From assembly GCA_033060915.1 (NCBI GenBank), contig CM065378.1, positions 51,187,501 to 51,251,500 of the forward strand: 64,000 nucleotides of DNA, read 5' to 3'. Made by a program: the position numbers and the translations under genes. The notes below the pieces were generated by a model. It was not told where the DNA came from, did not search any database, and saw only the letters and a list, made by a program, of their open reading frames with translations. Shown here one piece after another: positions 33,380 to 44,170 of this stretch; within the stretch, counting starts at the first letter, position 1, and the number at the start of each line of letters is the position of its first letter. This DNA comes from Euryodendron excelsum. Its lineage: Eukaryota > Streptophyta > Magnoliopsida > Ericales > Pentaphylacaceae.

Positions 33380-35167
33380 CTCGCACACTCCCAAAGCCCT
33401 AGTTCGTCTAGGTTTTCCAAACCCTAGCCACCATACACTAAACCCTAGCCTCCTATACACTCATACACACTCCTATACACTTATACACTAGCCTCCAACC
33501 CTCCTTTGAAGACTTGAAGAGCTGCAATCTGGAGTTTGAAGATTAAAGACAACTCTTGAGGATTGAAGACGAAGATCAAGACAAAGACCAAAAACAAACA
33601 AGGCGCACAAAATAAACAAGATATACGGTAGGCTTTCTCTTTAAATTTCCGCACTTCCCTCTCTCTCTTCTCTCTCCTAACCCACTTGGGTTTTCTCTAT
33701 TTTAATCCCCCCATCTCTCCCCCCCCCCCCCCCCCCCCCCCCCCCTCCTTTCTTTGCATGCTTGAAATAAGGAGACTCCCGGTTCATGTGTAGGATTAGA
33801 CTATTGGAGGGTCACCGTGTCAGGGGCTTTCTTTTAGGCTAACCGGAGACCACGTGGGTTCGGCCCCCTTGATTAAGTGGTGAAGCCTTAACCTTGTATG
33901 TTCGCGACCCGAAACTTGCATTGTGCATATCATGATCTTGTATCTTCCAAAAACCATTTTCAAAGCTTGCATTAAACTTGTTTTCAAAATTTCATTAAAA
34001 TCTCCTTTTTCAAAACATGTTTTCAAAATCACAATCCTAGGGTGATTCTAGCTTTTCCATGGCTAGGATTGCTTTAGGAAAGTGTTACATTTAAAGTGAC
34101 TTTCGTGGTCCAAATTTTCAAATTTTGTTCTTTTCAAAACCACTATCCTAAAATGGTTCTAGCCCTCTCATGGTTAGAAATGCTTTAAGAAAGTGAGATG
34201 TTTTTATACTTTCCAAAATACTCTATTTTTAAAAATCTCTTTTCCTAAAACCTCCTCTTTTAACGTGCTCTTTAAAACTCTCCTTTCTAAAGTTGTTTTC
34301 AAAAACTCCCTCCAAAAATCTATTTTTTCAAAACTCTCTTTTTAAACCCCTTTCCAAAACGCTCTCTTCAAAGTCCACTTTCCAAAAACGTTCCCTAGGC
34401 TTCCTTTCTAAAAACGCTCCCTAGAAAAAATCTTTCCTAAAAACTCACTCCAACAATCTCCTTCCAAAAATCTTTCTAAAAAGCTCTCTTTCCAAAATCT
34501 TCCCTCTAGAAACTCCACTTTAGGATTTCCTTCCAAAAACACACTTTCCAAAAACCTCTTTCCTTAGAGCCACAATTAGAAAACCCTAATTTTCTTTCCA
34601 AAAACATGATTTTCAAACTTGCCTTAAAACCTAGGTTTCCAAAACTATGTCAAAACTATATATATTTTCAAAAATCTATTTTCTACGTCAAAACTATAGT
34701 CTTCCAAATCTAGGGTTTCTAGAAACTTCCTTTTCCAAATCCTTGTTAAATCCAATCTTCCCTTTAGGAAACCGACTCCAATCTCTCATTTAGGAAACTA
34801 GATCCAATCCTTCGTTTTTGGAAACAAAATCAAACACTTCTTCTTAGAAACAAAATCCAATCCCTTCCTAATCCAAATCTTTCCTAATTTCCTACCTTCC
34901 TAAATCATAAGTTTCCTAAAGCTTTCAAATCTTTCCTTAAACATTAAGCTTCCAAATCTTTCCTAATTCAACCATTTCCTAACTCTATCCTTTTCCAAAT
35001 CTCAACTCACAAAATCTAAGTTTTCAAACCTTTCCTAAATTCAAACCTTTCATAATTTCAAGATTTTCTAAAACTCAAACTCTAAAACTTTCTAAATCTT
35101 AAGCTCCCTAAATTTCGAATCTTTTCAAATTCAAAACTTCCTAAATTCAAAACTTTCTTAAGTTAAA
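33380..35167 (+). repeat. E1 3' LTR, second part, truncated
   Basis: It starts with the second CTCGC and continues the E1 LTR exactly where 16427 left off ('cacactcccaaagccctag'). It contains a 27-C run (33719-33745) and the 'ctttcctaa' array. At about 35167 ('cttaagttaaatct') it stops matching the 5' LTR (position about 4515). The last 1.4 kb of LTR, including the right terminus and target duplication, are gone. Confidence 0.85.
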
Positions 35168-35582
35168 TCTCTAGGTATTAAAACTCACAAACGAGCTCGG
35201 AACTCCGTCAAACTCGTCACATAGTAAGATTTAGGCATGAGTGACGTGTGAGAATGAACGGCACGGTCGCCGAAGTCCCGGTTTGGGAGATGTAACACTT
35301 TTTTCCTTAGTTTTTTTTTAAGAAAATAACGTGTTTTCAAGTTGTTTGGATACATAACTACACAAACGAGCTCTGAACTCCGTCAAACTCGACATGTAGT
35401 AAGATTTAGGCACGAGTAACGTGTGGGAACGAACGGCACAGTTGCCAAATTCCCGATTTGAGAGATTTAATTATTTTTCCTTCTGTTTTCCTTAGTTTTT
35501 TTTAGAGAATAATCTGTTTTTGAGTCGTTTAGGTACTAAAACACACAAATGAGCTCGGAACTCCATCTAACTCGACACGTAG
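35168..35582 (+). repeat. 175-183 bp tandem repeat, about 2.3 units
   Basis: The 'acaaacgagctcggaactcc' block recurs at about 35187, 35362 and 35545 (spacings 175 and 183). It is followed by 'aactcga', 'agtaagatttaggca', 'aacgaacggcac' and a T-rich tail. The first two units are complete; the third ends at about 35582 where CACTA sequence begins. Unit length is in the range of plant satellites. I do not recognise the family. Confidence 0.8.
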
Positions 35583-35884
35583 TTCTTGTTAGCATGAATC
35601 CATTGACAGAAATTGATGGAGAACCATTGTGTCAAAATTACTACATAGTTTTTGTTCAAAATGCTCGAAAACCTAACGCTTTATTAGAACGACCTAGCAA
35701 AGACATTACAACTGTTGGAGAATCTGTCGGCCGACATGTGGCTTGGCTTTCTCGTGATGTAAATTAGATTTTTATTTCAATAAACCCATATATTACATGC
35801 ATATCTATTAATTTTATTTATTATGTTATTATCATATCTAATATTGTTTTATTTTCTTCTTTTCAGGTTATTGATAAAGAATAG
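35583..35884 (+). pseudogene. C-terminal end of a CACTA-associated gene, with intron
   Basis: The frame reads SMNPLTEIDGEPL, then NARKPNALLERPSKDITTVG, then ESVGRHVAWLSRD, up to 35758. The 'TVGESVG.HVAW' ending resembles the tail of the second (TnpA-like or DUF8039-type) gene of plant CACTA elements, where 'TVGEAVG.FV.W' is common. A donor GAT/GTAAAT at 35759 and an acceptor TTTTCAG at 35866 give a 108-nt intron. The next exon adds VIDKE and a stop at 35884. The 5' part is missing, cut by the tandem repeat. T-rich 3' UTR follows to about 36200. Confidence 0.6.
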
Positions 35885-36224
35885 GTGGATGGTCTTTTTG
35901 TATTGGCTTATGTTGTAATAGACTTAAAACTCTCTTTTGTTGTATGAATTTTTCATTTAGGTTGTTCTTTTTGTGAGAGATTATGTATGTATTTTGGTTT
36001 GTTTTTGGATATTGGTAGAAGACAATATTGTTTGTTTATTTGTTGTTTGGATATGTATATTAAAATGGAATATTAATTTTCTTAAGTATTTATTTAAGCA
36101 TTTGGTTTTATTGAATGTTTGAATTTAGTAGTTTTGATCATATTAAATGTTCATTTTATCAGGGTAAATAACAAATTACAAAAATCAGGCCTAATATGGA
36201 GCAAATTTTTTTTTTTTTTCCAAA

Positions 36225-36690
36225 AGTATTTTCGACGGCAAGATACCGTCCCAAATACTTTGGCTATTTTAAATCATTTATTTCGCAATTGTATTTGCGA
36301 CGGCATGAACCGTCGCAAATACTTGAGACGACTGCAAATACATATCACAAAAATATTATTTGCGACGGCAGAAACCGTCGCAAATGGAGGTCGTTTTAAA
36401 AATTTATTCCATGAAAATAGCATTAGCGATGGCAATTAATCCATCGCAAAAGGGCTTTTTGGCCACGGCATACTATACCGTCACAAAAAAATTTGGTCCG
36501 TCGTACACTATTTGCGACAGGGGCACGCCGTCGCAAAAGGTCACCATGCCGTCACACAGCCGTCGCAAAAAGTATTTGCGACCCCTCCATTTGTATCGCC
36601 TTAAATGCCGATGCTCAGCCGTCGCAAATGAGTATTTGCGACGGCATTTGGAGTATTTGCGACGGCATTGAGCCGTCACAAAAAATACCT
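36225..36690 (+). repeat. CACTA subterminal hairpin repeat array
   Basis: At least eight units of the type TTTGCGACGGC-N-GCCGTCGCAAA, mostly palindromic: near 36225, 36293, 36358, 36425, 36465, 36510, 36560 and 36615-36680. In CACTA elements such motifs bind the TnpA-type protein. Loops are 4-10 nt. Several units carry single C/T or G/A changes. Confidence 0.85.
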
Positions 36691-36702
36691 TTTCTTGTAG
36701 TG

Positions 36703-39700
36703 AAAGTGGAATGAAATGATTATTCTCACTTTTATTTGGTACCCACCATTTAAAGTTAGAATGATTACATTTTGCTTAAAATAATCATTCTCTCTTTTAA
36801 AAATAGGAATGATTATTCTATTCTCTCATGAAATAAGAATATAAAATAAAATTTAGTAATATTTTTGTTGTCAAATTTCTTGAAAAAAATAAAACATGTT
36901 TGGTAAAAAAAAAATTATTTTAATACTTTAAAAACAATTTTAAAAAGTCACAAATGTTGAAAAAACTTCTTTGTTTTTTTTATCTAACTGTACAAAAAGA
37001 GCGTGTTCTAATGGCTACTCCATCTTTCAATATGACTGTATTACCCTCCATTTCTGCCGTCACCCTTATGCAATCTGACAATTCTACCCTCATGTAATGA
37101 GAAAATGTCAGTACATTGCTGGCACCTCAGTCTCCACTCCCTTTGCCCCTCGTTACCGACGGGTCCTACCGCTAAGAGGATGTGGTCGAAATTTTACTGG
37201 AGGCTTCCTGCTTATGACAAACCCAATTGTATCATCTTCTATCCTTCACTCCATCCGTACAGCTAGAGAGAGAAGCGAGAAGAGGGAGAGAGCTGTTGCA
37301 GATCCTCGGCGTTGGAGTCGCCTTGTTACTCGTGTTGCACTTTTCATGTAAACGTTATAAATCAAACTTAATATTTTTCGTTGTTGTATAACTTCATCGT
37401 AAGATGTACATTATTGAACTTGTATGTTCTGAGATGTGGGGGGCATTCATGGTGGAAGAGTTGTGGAGGGGCTGTTGATTGTGGGGCCGTGGGATTTTGA
37501 AGGAAGACAAGAACGAAAGATACAGGGAGTGATGGAATTGGTAGGCTCTGGTGGCGGTTTCAAAAATTTTTATTAATGAGGCCATGCAAACAAATAAATA
37601 ATAATTTTAAATTTATTAATAAAATAAATTAATCCCGATATATTGCTTGTATTATTTTTTAAAATATGTGTATATTTGTAATTGCTCTTGAAGAGCCTTT
37701 GTTGCATAATAATTTTATTATCGATTCTATTAAATATATTCTTAATGTGTGTTATTAAATACACATATATCAACTGATCTCCTATGCAAGTATACAAGAA
37801 TTTCATTATAAAATATTAGTTTTTTAGCTGATTTAAAAATAAATTGTATCAGAAATTACTCTATCTTGAGGCATAGATTCACACTTAATTTTGTTTCCTA
37901 CACGGATAGAAACAAAGGGGTGATTTTCAAATCGTTTACAATACAAATATGAAACTCATATAAAGAAAACTTGATTGGCACGTCTCACATAAATCAACCT
38001 AAATAATAAAGTTTAAAAAAATAATTGATATACTAATAAACATCAAGTTATTACTGAAAATAAAATAAGCTTAATTTTGAAAAAAATAAAAAGATATTTG
38101 GCAGACTAGAAAATGAGTAAAAAAAAAATGAAGGAGGGGGGGGGGGGGGGGAGGGGGAGGGACAAACCGGAAAATTGAGGGAGAGGGAGAGCACTAAAAG
38201 GAAAAGAGATAGTGACTTATAGTCTCTTGAAGGGTGATAAGGTAATTAATGCGTCAAGCCGGTTGAGTTAATGGGTCAGCTTCTCTATTTCATCAATAAT
38301 ATTTTAATATATAAAATATATTATTACTACTTTTTTAAATTTTGATGGATCAGCAAACAACAAGTGGCGCCGCCCCTTTAGGTTCTGCTATGCTTCGGTA
38401 TTGCAGCAGCAAGGGGGAGCTGGCAAAGAAAGTGTAACTGGTGGGCAAATGCAACCGTGAGAAAGAAGAAGAAGAGTAGAGGAAAAGAAAGTGTTTGGAG
38501 AAAAAATAAAATAAAAATAAAAGAAAAGAAGAAAGGGAGAGAAAAAAAGAAAAAGAAAAAGAAAAGAGGGATTGCAGAGCCTGGTTCGTGAACAGAGAGG
38601 TTGTAGATGGATGATGGGTTAGGCCGTAAGGGCATTTAATTCAGTGTGGGTGATATTATAGTGCAGTGTTGCAACTTAATGATCCAATTGGGTGGATTTT
38701 AGCTTTTGGTCATTGAAGTTTGCCAACTGTGACATCTTCTTAACAATAGATTTTTTGGTTGTGTATTACTATACAAATAAAAAAATTTAAATAGAATTTA
38801 TCATTAAAATGATGTGATTGAATGAGAGTTATTCATTTAAAAACACAACACTCATTATAGTGACTTTTATTGACAAAAATGTTATTGTCACATTATTTTA
38901 ATAAAATTTTTGTGTAAATTTTTTTAAAAAAATAACATTTTTCTTATAGAAAGCATTAATGTGTTTCTTACTTTTTGTGCTTTGCTTCAACGGTGGCACA
39001 TGATTAAATTAAAAATAAGCTTCCAAGTCCATTAACAGATTGAGATGCTTACAACAAAATCTTCTTCATTGCTTCTATTCATAATTAAAGGGATCTTTAG
39101 ATTTTTTTTTGTCACGTTTTTTGACTTGACAGAATTGTTTGGAGCCTTAAATACTATTTCAGTCTAACATGTTATATTAATTGAAGGGAAAACAAACTTC
39201 CCTTCCTTTCACTGGCAAGCTGCTTCCAGTACAGAATAGACTGGTATACTGGAAGCCTAATACATTTATACATGTTTTCAAATAGAAAAATGTTAGTTTT
39301 TCAGAATTATTGTATAAAATTTTGTAACAAAATAATGTGACAATATTAATTTTGTAATTAATATGTACCTTGATAGGTTCTTTATTATGAAGCGATAGGA
39401 CCATAACTTAGACACATTATTTTGGTGATAAATTTTGTATAAATTTTTTAATTGTATAGCACTACTCTTTCAAATATAATCCACACAAATGAAAACCGTC
39501 CATGCAAGGCCAGTTTAACTATTTTGTTTTAAAATTAAAAAAAATATCTTGTTACTCACTACCATTATTTACTCTTGCCGCCACCACTATTATCATCTAT
39601 CACCGCCTCGCCGTTGCCACCATCACCATCATTGCCACCACCCGTTGCTACCACAATCGTACAAACTTCAAAAGGACTGACGATCCACATGCATCATCAT

Positions 39701-39902
39701 CTTCCTAAGATACTGTTAAGCCTCATTTTTCTATAGTTTTAAGACCAGTCTGCCCCTGATAAAATAATTCTGCGAGGACGGCCTTTTTCGCTTAAGAGAC
39801 CCCGAAAAGAAGAAATAAAATGGGAAACTCTCGAACTGACCATGGCATATGTAAGACACTGTTATTTTGGATTCACGGATTCTAAGTCTGAAAAATATTA
39901 AA
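36703..39902. other. AT-rich intergenic DNA, no recognised gene
   Basis: I see no convincing gene. Noted contents: a small set of 'gaatgattattct' inverted/direct motifs (36715-36830) next to the CACTA end; a less AT-rich patch at 37090-37350 with a short frame of unknown meaning; a 16-G run at 38136-38151; a polypurine stretch at 38455-38580; and triplet-rich CCACCATCA-type sequence at 39570-39660. The rest is AT-rich without repeats I can name. Confidence 0.5.
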
Positions 39903-40187
39903 GGTCTGTTTGGTAAGACTATTAATTTTTATTTTTTGTTGTGTGTTTTTGTTGTGTGTTTTTACTGTGTGTTTTTTGTAATTTGATGATGGGCGTTTAT
40001 AGGTTATCATTGTGCTAATAATACTAGACCAATATTTTGGTAAGAGAAAATACACCCATTTTAGTGTTTTTAATTTGCTTTTATTGAATTTTGTAAAAAA
40101 CTAAAAAAAAAATTTAAACAAACGCATTTTTTTTTAAAAAGAATAAAAAATAAAAAATAAAAATAATAAACGTTACCAAACGAGGCC
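39903..40187. mobile_element. MITE-like element with imperfect terminal inverted repeats
   Basis: The left end GGTCTGTTTGGTAA and the right end TTACCAAACGAGGCC are imperfect inverted repeats around a 285-bp AT-rich core without coding capacity. 'GGCCTGTTTGGT' ends are common in plant MITEs. The flanks show no clear target duplication, so superfamily is left open. Confidence 0.6.
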
Positions 40188-41358
40188 TAACTTAAATCAG
40201 GTTTAGAGCAAGCACAACAGCATGCTTCCTTGCAAATTCTACCCCCAATACCCACCTGCTGAACAGTTCCTCGGGTAAATTGGCCCAAAAGTTACGAAAA
40301 AAAAAGAGAGAGAGAGACAGAGACAGAGAGAGAGAGAGATTGCAAGTGTCAAAGAAACAACAGATAATACTTCTAATATTGCATATGTAAAATAATATCA
40401 ATTTCTCATATTATATACTAAAATTAGAAGTGCACTCGCGCAATATGCGTATAAAAAAAATGAGATAAATATATATATTAAAAAAATTAGTCAACAAACA
40501 TGTAGTATAAATAAAACAAATATAAATAATAAATTTGATATTTGAACACTTCAAAATTATAAAATAATAAAAACTTAATTCCAAACTTATATAGATATGC
40601 ACTTCTAATCCTCTTTTGTAATATATAAAAAAAAAAAAATTTATGCATCTTATCTAATGCTATTTTATTTAATTTAAAAAGTCTCTTTTTATAAAAATAA
40701 AGAGAAATACTAATTATAATTTTATCTATTAACTTTAAGAGAAGTGTGCATACGTATATACACCCAAATATAAATATCTAGAGAGCTATAGAGAGAATCC
40801 CTTAACTTCTTTATATTAATAAAAATTAAGAAAAACTACTAAACTTGTAAAAGCAATAATAATAATTATGTATATTGGTTAAAGTTAGAACTCAAAATTG
40901 CAATGAAAAGATTAATTAAATTATTTTTATTTATTAATCAATTCATAATTACAAATTTAAAAGTTGAAGTTATTGATACATGTTTTGTAAAAGTTGAAGC
41001 TAATGAGCAATATCCAGATAACTTTGGCCAAATATAAATTTCATATAATATATTAATTTTATATAAATAAAACGTACGAAAATATAAGTCTCCATAATAT
41101 AAAACTCTATTATAAATGAGGAGTCCATGTATTAAGCAATATATTAAGAAAAAAGAAGTTAAATGACTAGATTTTGTTTGTTATGTGTTACATAAAAAAT
41201 CGTTTCGTGTATATAATAGTAATCGAACCATCAAGACTCACTTGGAAAGCATTTTGTACTTAAATTTAGCTTAACGTATTATGTTTCCTGAGATAACTTA
41301 TATATACATAATTGAATAGGACTTTGTACATAAAATTAGATAATGTATTATTTGTTGA
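40188..41358. other. AT-rich intergenic DNA
   Basis: It contains a (GA)n run at 40304-40340 and otherwise very AT-rich sequence. No reading frame worth calling and no repeat recognised. Confidence 0.5.
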
Positions 41359-41850
41359 GACTTATTTCTTTCAATCTTCAAAAGCTCCAAATCAGAGTTC
41401 AACTCAGAGATTCGACGAGCAGCAGCACCTTGAACAACGGCTTAACCTCGCCCAACCTCCATTATAGAATTATCAACATGAATCCCTTGTGCCCCAACTC
41501 TTAGCTTTAGGAATCTCTCAAGAGAGCCATTAAGAGGGTCATAAATGCTTGCACCATTGCCTAACAGAGGTGAAACATCCTCACCAACCGCAGCAATATC
41601 CCCCATGTCTCTAAGATGGTCACCATCCTCACCCTCCATCTTCTCCAAAGAAATCAGAATAAATTCTAGAAAGAGAAAACGAAAATGAATCCTACCCCAG
41701 CTGCACCACACTCATAAATGCCACCTTCAACCTCCATTAATGCTAAAACTTGAAAGAAACTAGAGGAAGAATAAACAATACACAACTCCAACTTTCCCTT
41801 CAACCTCCATTAATGCTAAAACATGAAAGAAACTAGAGGAAGAGGAAACA
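41359..41850 (-). mobile_element. LINE copy A: 5' UTR and ORF1 start only
   Basis: On the minus strand it matches the start of ORF1 of LINE B and C (EKMEGEDGDHLRDMGDIAAV, then DPLNGSLERFLKLR). Upstream it shows two copies of a 73-bp unit ('ccttcaacctcc' at 41724 and 41797). It stops inside ORF1 at 41359. ORF2 and the 3' end are absent, which is the reverse of the usual 5' truncation of LINEs. Confidence 0.75.
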
Positions 41851-42590
41851 ATAGTTGCTAAAACTCTAGAGAGAAGGGAGAGCTTCTCTCTCTAGAATTG
41901 CATCTTTGTGCTGGATATTGACTTCCTTTGCGTACCTTGTTCCTATATGCCTTGCCTTATTATAGCCTTCGAAGGTCCTACTCCTTTTAGGAGTTGCTTC
42001 TTATGGCTCATTCCTTTTAGGAATCTACCTATTCTTAGGCAGTTGTATAATTATGGCAATCTTCTAGGGGCCTTTCCTTAGTTGGATTGGAGTTCTTTGA
42101 CCTTTTGGACATTTCTTGGCCCTCAAGCTAACTTTGTTTGGTGTTAGGCTTACACTCGCTAGGTTGGCCTAAGTGCAATGGCTGGCCCATACTATGTCCG
42201 GCAGATCGAGCTTGTCTTCATACAAGCTAGCCCACTCTTCTTAGTGGGCTCACTTGGTCTTGTCTTGGGTCATCAGCCTCTTAGCCCACACTAAGAACAA
42301 AGGGATTAAAAGAGCAATTCCTAGGAGTAGAACCTCTAAAGGCTTATAAATAAGGCAAGGTGAAGAAGAGCAAGGTACACATTACTAAGAGTTAGAATAG
42401 ACTTCTTTCTTTCTATTGTCTTTGATTAAGCCTATCTGACTTAATCTTTAGAGTGCCTTTGACCTCAAGGAGGTCGATGCATTCTCATCGTTCGTTCTTG
42501 TAGGTTCTCTAGAGTTCATCTTCGAGGTTCACCGTGCAGATTTTGGTAAATGAAAAATCCCATCCACAATTTGTATGGGTGTGACGAGGA
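41851..42590 (+). other. Unidentified, LTR- or promoter-like stretch
   Basis: No coding frame. There is a good TATA box (CTTATAAATAAGG near 42349), short direct repeats ('ccttttaggagttgcttcttatgg' and 'ccttttaggaatctacc' near 41990-42030) and a polypyrimidine stretch at 42404-42420. This would fit the U3/R of an LTR, but no ends, primer site or partner copy are visible. Confidence 0.3.
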
Positions 42591-43845
42591 CAGTTGTCAA
42601 AAGGAGAGGGATTGCATGCTTAAGCTTACTCAATCTGTTAGATGTGAAGAAAGTTTTGCTAAGCAGAAAAGTGGGATCTAGTGGTTGAGTGAAGATGATC
42701 ATAGTTTAGCTTTCTTCTTTAATTCTGTCAAGAGTCGCAACAATTGTAACAAAATTGTCAGTATTCAAAGAGAGGACGGGACTGTTTTAACATATTTCAA
42801 GTGAAGATGAAAATTGTCCAATTGTATCAGAAACTACTTGGTTCGAAGAGCTTTATTCCTTATCCTGGTAAAAATGTTTTGTAGCCTTATGTATGCAACT
42901 TGGATTCTGTTGAGCAAGCTAGTGGTTTGTTTGGGGATGTGTCTACTGAAGAGATCAAAGCTGCTTTCTTTAGTTTTCATGCTAACAAGGCTCCTAAGCC
43001 AGATGGTTTCAATGCTTATTTTTTTAAGTAGACTTGGCCTATTGTTGGGAGAGATATCATAGTTGCTATCCAAACTTTCTTTACTAATGGGGATTTTCTT
43101 AGGGAGGTAAATGGGACTATTTTTCTTGCTGCAATACTATATAAATGCATTAGCAAAATCATTGTGGAGAGGGTGAATGTGTTTCTTCCTCACATTATAA
43201 ATGAAGCTCAATCTGCTTTCATGCTTGGTAGGATAATCACTGATAATATTCTTCTTGCACATGAACTAGTTCCTAGTTCTCATAGGAATAGTATGATTAC
43301 TAAAGTTGCTATTAAAGTTAATCTTACAAAAGCTGATGATTGAGTTCAATGGGATTTCTTATGGGATACTTTAGAGCTTATGGGTTTTTCAATTCAACTG
43401 ATAAACTAGATTAAATGTTGTGTATCTACTCTTATGTATTCTATCAGCATCAATGGTGAACTTGAGGGGTTTTTCATGGGTGCTAAAGGCCTGCATAATG
43501 GGGACCTGCTATCTCCTTTTTTGTTTGTGATTGGTATGGAGGTTTTGACTCATATTCTGGAGAGTTCAGCTCCTTCATTCCAATATCATTGGAGATGTCA
43601 CAAGGCCAAGCTTACTCACTTGTGCTTTGCTGATGACCTTATGCTGTTTTATAAAGGTGATGTTTCTTTTGTTAAGATTTTTCAGGAGGCGTTGGATACC
43701 TTTTCTCAATTGTTAGGTCTTCAACTTAATCCTTCTTAAAAGTAAGATTTTCTTATCTGGCATTGATGAACAAACCAAATTGCTTATTGGGGAGAGCTTT
43801 AATTTTCAAGTTTGGAAATTTCCTATAAGATATCTTGGTGTGTGA
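42591..43845 (+). pseudogene. Decayed LINE reverse transcriptase fragment
   Basis: Pieces in shifting frames match the RT of LINE B: an 'SEDDHSLAFFFNSVKSR' block near 42690, NKAPKPDGFNAYFF near 42990, ILYKCISKIIVERVN near 43140, EAQSAFMLGRIITDNILLAH near 43210, and the best frame 43434-43739. That frame has GAKGLHNGDLLSPFLFVIGM and FADDLMLFYKGD; the FADD box is the RT active site. It is more distant from B than B and C are from each other, so it belongs to another LINE family. There are stops near 43028, 43340 and 43408. No ORF1, tail or target duplication. Confidence 0.8.
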
Positions 43846-43990
43846 TGTGAACATCAATCAACACGTGTTCAGACTCGACAACAATATTGGAATACTGGCC
43901 TAAGAAAGCTAAAGTCAAATTTTAAAAAAAAAACCCGACTCAACATTTATAGCTAAAAATGCAAATCAAAGGTATAGAGTAACTAACCCC

Positions 43991-44090
43991 GACAAGCTAG
44001 TTTTTGAGCCTGGTGATTGGGTGTGGTTACACATGAGGAAAGAAAGGTTTCTGGCACAAAGATGTTCTAAGTTGCTGCCATGAGGAGATG
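43991..44090 (+). pseudogene. Gypsy integrase C-terminal fragment
   Basis: It reads KLVFEPGDWVWLHMRKERF, then LAQRCSKLLP, stop, GDG. It is similar to 61949-62040 of E3 (LLFEPKDWVWLHTRKERFPA) with CGA changed to TGA. It joins the LINE B sequence at a run of G residues (44090). A 16-bp motif that recurs after the LINE poly(A) lies directly before it, so it may have entered together with the LINE. Confidence 0.75.
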
Positions 44091-44170
44091 GGGGGTTAGT
44101 TGAGAGTTTCTCCCTTTAGGATTCATTTTCGTTTTCTTTTCTAGAACTTATTCTGATTTCTTTGGAGAAG

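Larger units (their letters stand above)
1175..35167 (+). mobile_element. E1: pol-less Tat/Ogre-like LTR retrotransposon, interrupted by E2
   Basis: Order: 5' LTR 1175-5939, primer site 5942-5960, leader, gag 7501-9628, non-coding spacer, antisense gene 13299-11462, polypurine tract near 14641-14653, 3' LTR 14658-16427. After the E2 insertion the 3' LTR resumes at 33380 and is cut at about 35167, which matches position 4515 in the 5' LTR, so some 1.4 kb of LTR end is missing. LTRs of 4.8 kb, a tRNA-Arg primer site and an extra ORF are traits known from the Tat/Ogre lineage of Ty3/gypsy; assignment to that lineage rests on these and on the gag. No protease, RT, RNase H or integrase can be found, so it would need proteins from another element. 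With E2 removed it spans about 17 kb. Confidence 0.85.
35583..36702 (+). mobile_element. CACTA (En/Spm) transposon, 3' part only
   Basis: The right end is TTTTCTTGTAGTG (36690-36702), the inverse of the CACTACAAGAAAA terminus of plant CACTA elements. In front lies an array of hairpin-forming subterminal repeats (36225-36690), and before that the end of a spliced gene. The left part and the other terminus are missing. A 3-bp target duplication cannot be tested. Confidence 0.85.

Noticed and set aside
36225..36690. Regularly spaced palindromic repeats resembling a CRISPR array
   Set aside because: The repeats are CACTA subterminal hairpins, with irregular spacing and a CACTA terminus at the end; this is plant DNA.
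38378..38635. 85-codon F/L-rich ORF
   Set aside because: It is the antisense reading of a polypurine tract; a composition effect.
40192..40602. Hydrophobic minus-strand ORFs that look like membrane peptides
   Set aside because: They come from (GA)n and AT-rich DNA, without start context or homology.
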